Below are positions 61,553 through 64,000 of a stretch of DNA of 64,000 nucleotides, piece by piece (positions within the stretch are counted from its first letter, which is position 1; every line of letters starts with the position of its first letter). Where the stretch lies: the NCBI RefSeq assembly GCF_002251945.1, contig NZ_NDHW01000159.1, positions 56,549-120,548 on the forward strand, in the 5' to 3' direction. The notes beneath the pieces are model-generated. The model was not told the origin of the DNA, searched no databases, and saw nothing but the letters and a program-made list of their open reading frames with translations. Origin of the DNA: Pseudanabaena sp. SR411. GTDB taxonomy: Bacteria; Cyanobacteriota; Cyanobacteriia; Pseudanabaenales; Pseudanabaenaceae. A program made the translations under genes and the position numbers.

Positions 61553-61918
61553 CTATAGCTGAATGATTTGATTTAGGCGATCGCATACTTGAGTAAACAA
61601 ATCGTTGTCCAATTTGCTTAGTGGATGAGGCTTGGCTCCACGAAGCCGCCAGTCAAAGGACTTTGGTTGATGGCAGAGAACGTAGCTGGATTTACTGCGT
61701 GAGGCTTTACCAACAGCAACTGCAAAGGGGTTATCAGCATTGTATGCAGCCGTTGTCATTGGTAAGCCAATCACGATCGCGGTTTTGTCATTAAATATGC
61801 GTGGTGATAGCACCAAGAAAGGATGAATGTCTCGCATTTCTTTGCCTACCTGCGGATTGCAATCAATCCAGATAATATCTTGGCGATCGGGTATCCAATC
61901 TTTGGAGGCTTTTACCAC
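61553..61918 (-). CDS. PemK/MazF-type toxin (putative mRNA interferase)
   Basis: 121 residues, GTG start at 61918, overlapping the antitoxin end by 7 bases. The MazF fold pattern is present: PDRQDIIWIDCNPQVGKEMR and HPFLVLSPRIFNDKTAIVIGLPMTT, with the conserved Arg and Thr. FDWRLRGAKP and a C-terminal helix (LFTQVCDRLNQII) follow. Such toxins cut RNA and slow growth until the antitoxin returns. Confidence 0.9.
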   Translation of the reverse strand: MVKASKDWIPDRQDIIWIDCNPQVGKEMRDIHPFLVLSPRIFNDKTAIVIGLPMTTAAYNADNPFAVAVGKASRSKSSYVLCHQPKSFDWRLRGAKPHPLSKLDNDLFTQVCDRLNQIIQL

Positions 61919-62166
61919 TTTTCTGCGCCTAGCTTTTGAGAGGTGGTCATGACTTCACCGCCATGTCGAACAGGGTCAAACTGGGCGAGACGTTCTTCAA
62001 GTGTTAATGGAGAATTGGGAACTGGAGCAATAATTACAGATCCATCAATTACGGAGAGGCGCACGCGCTGATTGACTTTTAAGTTTGCGGCACGGGCGAT
62101 CGCTGCGGGTAAGCGTACTCCTAAGTTATTTCCCCATGTTTTGATATCTAGTATTGCTTCGGTCAT
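61912..62166 (-). CDS. AbrB/MazE-type antitoxin
   Basis: 84 residues from ATG 62166; an upstream ATG at 62205 would add an unlikely Ile/Met-rich tail. The swapped-hairpin DNA-binding fold is DIKTWGNNLGVRLPAAIARAANL followed by RVRLSVIDGSVII. The C-terminal toxin-binding tail (about 45-84) is Pro/Glu/Arg-rich (TLEERLAQFDPVRHGGEV). It neutralises the downstream MazF-like toxin and represses the pair's own promoter, which lies in the 140 bp before the divergent NTPase gene. Confidence 0.9.
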   Translation of the reverse strand: MTEAILDIKTWGNNLGVRLPAAIARAANLKVNQRVRLSVIDGSVIIAPVPNSPLTLEERLAQFDPVRHGGEVMTTSQKLGAEKW

Positions 62167-62307
62167 GATGATTATATTTCTATGTTTAAACATAAGTATA
62201 AACATTTTGGAGTGTGATCATATGTAAAAATTGACTTTCGATACATCGATTAGCTCGATAGTAAAAGTTTTCGTTAGAATGGCAGCAGGTTTAGAGGATG
62301 CTGATTC

Positions 62308-64000
62308 ATGGCAAGAATCTTTTTGGCGAGGACTGAGGAGCAGAAAAGATTTCGCGAAGTGTTGCGATCGCTACAACCAAATGCTGGTTCGCGATGGTTA
62401 TCGGAGAACTTGCCAACGGTGGTAAAACTTTTACCTGCGAAAAAAGAAACGGTCAGTACATCACCACATATTTTCTTGCTCTATGGCGAAGGGGGAATGG
62501 GGAAAACGAGTCTGGGGAGACGTTTTTGTGATTTGACTAGGGATGAGTTTCCTAATTGCTTTGACGTTTTGCGATTGGATTGGGAAGAGGCAAAGAATGA
62601 GTATCCATCGCTGAATGTGGGACATGAATCAATTCGTCCTGAATCGGTGTTGGAGACAATTTATTTGGCGGTGAGTAAGGGGCGCGAGGGGATTTTTGAG
62701 AAATATCGGCAGGTGGAGAAAACGCTGAAACAAATTGAGGAAAAGGTGGATAAGGAACTGCAAGCAAGGCAGGGTGAGGGAGCAGAATATGCGCCGATTT
62801 TGAAAAAGGGTTTGAGTTGGTCGTTGGGAGCCTTGCGGAAACTGCCACAGGTGGAGGCGTTGCTGGGGGCGGGAGATGGCAAGGTGGATGAGGCGATCGC
62901 CGATAGTGCAGTGAGTGCTTTAGTGGGGTTGATGAAAAAGCGGTTGTCCTTGGAGGAACGCAGGATTTTTGCGACTCCCCATCGACAATTGGCAGAGGCT
63001 TTGGGGCATGGTTTACAGGCAATTTCTGCTCAGAAGCCCTTGGTGCTTTTGTTGGATACCTATGAGATTGTCGATCGCCTTGAGTGCGATCGCGTTTTAC
63101 GAATGGTAATTAAGGCGGCGGGGCGGCGTGTGGTTTGGGCGATCGCGGGTCGGGCAAATATGGCGGATAGCTATCGGTTATCGCAGGATTATTTTCGTGG
63201 TTATCGGGATGAGTTTTCGGAAAATCTCTATGTTTACCCGATGAGTGAGTTTAGTCGGGAGCAGGTGAGTGAATATTTCGCGCATCCTGAAATCAATGTG
63301 CCTCTAAGTGACGAGGCGGCGGAGTCGGTGAAGCAGTTTAGTTTGGGGATTCCCTTTGTGGTGCAGCAAATTGCGGCGATGCGTCAACAGGGGATCGATC
63401 TTGCAACGATTCTCAGCGCTCCAACGGCGGATCGGGATGATGAGTCGCCCCGTGAGGCGGTGGTCAGGGCAACGAGCGATCGCTTTTTGCGGTATTGCTT
63501 GGATGAGCATGACAAAAAGGCGGTGTATGCGATGGCGATGATGCGTCGCCCTGATAACGAGTTATTAAAGGCGATGCTTGAGGTGGCTGATCTTGAGCCA
63601 GAAATGCGATCGCTGAAGGCAAGGCATTCGTTTGTATTGTTGGAGGGTAAGGGCATTAGGTTGCATGACAAGCTAGAGAGCTTTTTGCAAGACTATCTGC
63701 GTTGTGGGTTGGCGGGACAGTCACCAATGGTGCGGGAGTTAAGCGATCGGGCTGTAGCTTATTTGGAACCGCGTTTGAGTGAATGGACTCAGGAGTTTAA
63801 GGATACGGCAGATTATTTCGAGTCGGATCGAATTGCGAATGGGTTGTTGGATTTGGTGCAGCATAAGTTTTGGCAAGATGTGGAAGTTGGCTGGCGCTAT
63901 GCCGTGCCGCTTTTTGTGGAGAGTTGGCAATATGATGGCGAATGGCAGGAGCAACTTTTAGGAATTATTGAGTCTTTTCAGGTGCGGTTTGATGGGGATA
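62308..64000 (+). CDS. STAND-type P-loop NTPase (C-terminus beyond the window)
   Basis: 564 codons visible with no stop. ATG 62308 is chosen because the protein then begins just before a helical region. Walker A is LLYGEGGMGKTSLGRR near residue 60 and Walker B LVLLLDTYEIVDR near 247. A GWRVVWAIAGRAN-like sensor and SFSREQVSEYF-like winged-helix region follow, as in NACHT/STAND ATPases. There is a coiled helix insert (about 120-160, KYRQVEKTLKQIEEKVDK). The C-terminal sensor or repeats are cut off. Signalling or antiviral roles are known for this superfamily; this one is unassigned. It is divergent from the MazEF-like pair. Confidence 0.78.
   Translation, partial: MARIFLARTEEQKRFREVLRSLQPNAGSRWLSENLPTVVKLLPAKKETVSTSPHIFLLYGEGGMGKTSLGRRFCDLTRDEFPNCFDVLRLDWEEAKNEYPSLNVGHESIRPESVLETIYLAVSKGREGIFEKYRQVEKTLKQIEEKVDKELQARQGEGAEYAPILKKGLSWSLGALRKLPQVEALLGAGDGKVDEAIADSAVSALVGLMKKRLSLEERRIFATPHRQLAEALGHGLQAISAQKPLVLLLDTYEIVDRLECDRVLRMVIKAAGRRVVWAIAGRANMADSYRLSQDYFRGYRDEFSENLYVYPMSEFSREQVSEYFAHPEINVPLSDEAAESVKQFSLGIPFVVQQIAAMRQQGIDLATILSAPTADRDDESPREAVVRATSDRFLRYCLDEHDKKAVYAMAMMRRPDNELLKAMLEVADLEPEMRSLKARHSFVLLEGKGIRLHDKLESFLQDYLRCGLAGQSPMVRELSDRAVAYLEPRLSEWTQEFKDTADYFESDRIANGLLDLVQHKFWQDVEVGWRYAVPLFVESWQYDGEWQEQLLGIIESFQVRFDGD

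Noticed and set aside
5000..62000. Many GCGATCGC sites as restriction or phage signal
   Set aside because: This is the HIP1 octamer, abundant across many cyanobacterial genomes, so it marks the lineage rather than a local system.
62231..62425. 64-codon plus-strand frame before and over the NTPase start
   Set aside because: It overlaps the NTPase gene in another frame, lacks a family pattern and stops shortly after.
62552..63022. 156-codon minus-strand frame opposite the NTPase gene
   Set aside because: It is Pro/Ser-rich and mirrors the coding strand that carries Walker A and B motifs.
1..64000. tRNA, rRNA or riboswitch genes
   Set aside because: I scanned all spacers for cloverleaf and T-loop words and long conserved RNA and found none that I can support.

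Overview
The window is cyanobacterial chromosome. The octamer GCGATCGC (HIP1) and its core recur throughout coding and intergenic DNA. Several genes belong to families that are typical of, or confined to, oxygenic phototrophs: PAP/fibrillin, a PucC-type carrier, Ycf48, rubredoxin RubA, the small DUF6888/DUF6887-like pair and the Sll0783-type nitrogen-starvation cluster. The gene content resembles a filamentous Pseudanabaena-like organism, but that genus guess is inference. I see no rRNA, tRNA, transposase or CRISPR array.

Layout. (1) 1-15305, minus strand: six consecutive secreted or outer-membrane genes. They are a large beta-rich repeat protein, two DUF11-type proteins (one with an SdrD-B/Cna-B-like domain), a 1694-residue Ig/beta-barrel/OmpA-like protein, a beta-helix-OmpA protein and a GEVED-repeat protein cut by the window edge. 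Together they look like a surface appendage or matrix with its own outer-membrane and wall anchors. (2) 15.8-26.1 kb: PAP/fibrillin, a GT4 glycosyltransferase, an isolated decayed P-type ATPase nucleotide-binding domain, a head-to-head two-component pair, an ArsB/NhaD-type permease with two MscS channels, and sucrose-phosphate phosphatase. (3) 26.1-28.9 kb: ankyrin protein, PucC-type carrier, HAD-like protein. (4) 28.9-37.4 kb: a nine-gene minus-strand operon (PP2C, two ADP-ribosylglycohydrolases, atypical kinase, PD-(D/E)XK-like protein, isochorismatase-fold hydrolase, tiny RHH protein, OGFr-domain protein, vWA protein). It is divergent from an NrtR-type Nudix regulator, with two operator-like palindromes between them. 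This is my strongest candidate for an undescribed system: NAD/ADP-ribose-linked phospho-signalling. (5) 37.6-46.8 kb: housekeeping and small genes (DEDD-like nuclease, bolA, plsC-type, pyk, ycf48-rubA, small conserved proteins, orphan HicB, orphan metal-ABC permease). (6) 47.1-53.3 kb: the Nit1/MSMEG_0569-0572 cluster in two transcription units. Each is preceded by a near-identical NtcA class-II promoter (GTA-N8-TAC, 23 bases, TAN3T). (7) 53.4-64 kb: PlsY overlapping a DegT-type aminotransferase, VOC, OsmC, LuxR-type regulator, MAPEG, an atypical SDR, PheT, a MazEF-like toxin-antitoxin pair and the start of a STAND-type NTPase running off the window.

Intergenic DNA carries many long perfect hairpins. 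One family has a GGCGC-TTC-GCGCC crown and arms of 19-30 bp, and its stems differ from copy to copy while staying paired. There are also C-rich mobile-looking repeats, and one copy of these has been absorbed into the reading frame of the kinase gene. Start codons were moved from the longest frame to the best-supported one where noted.
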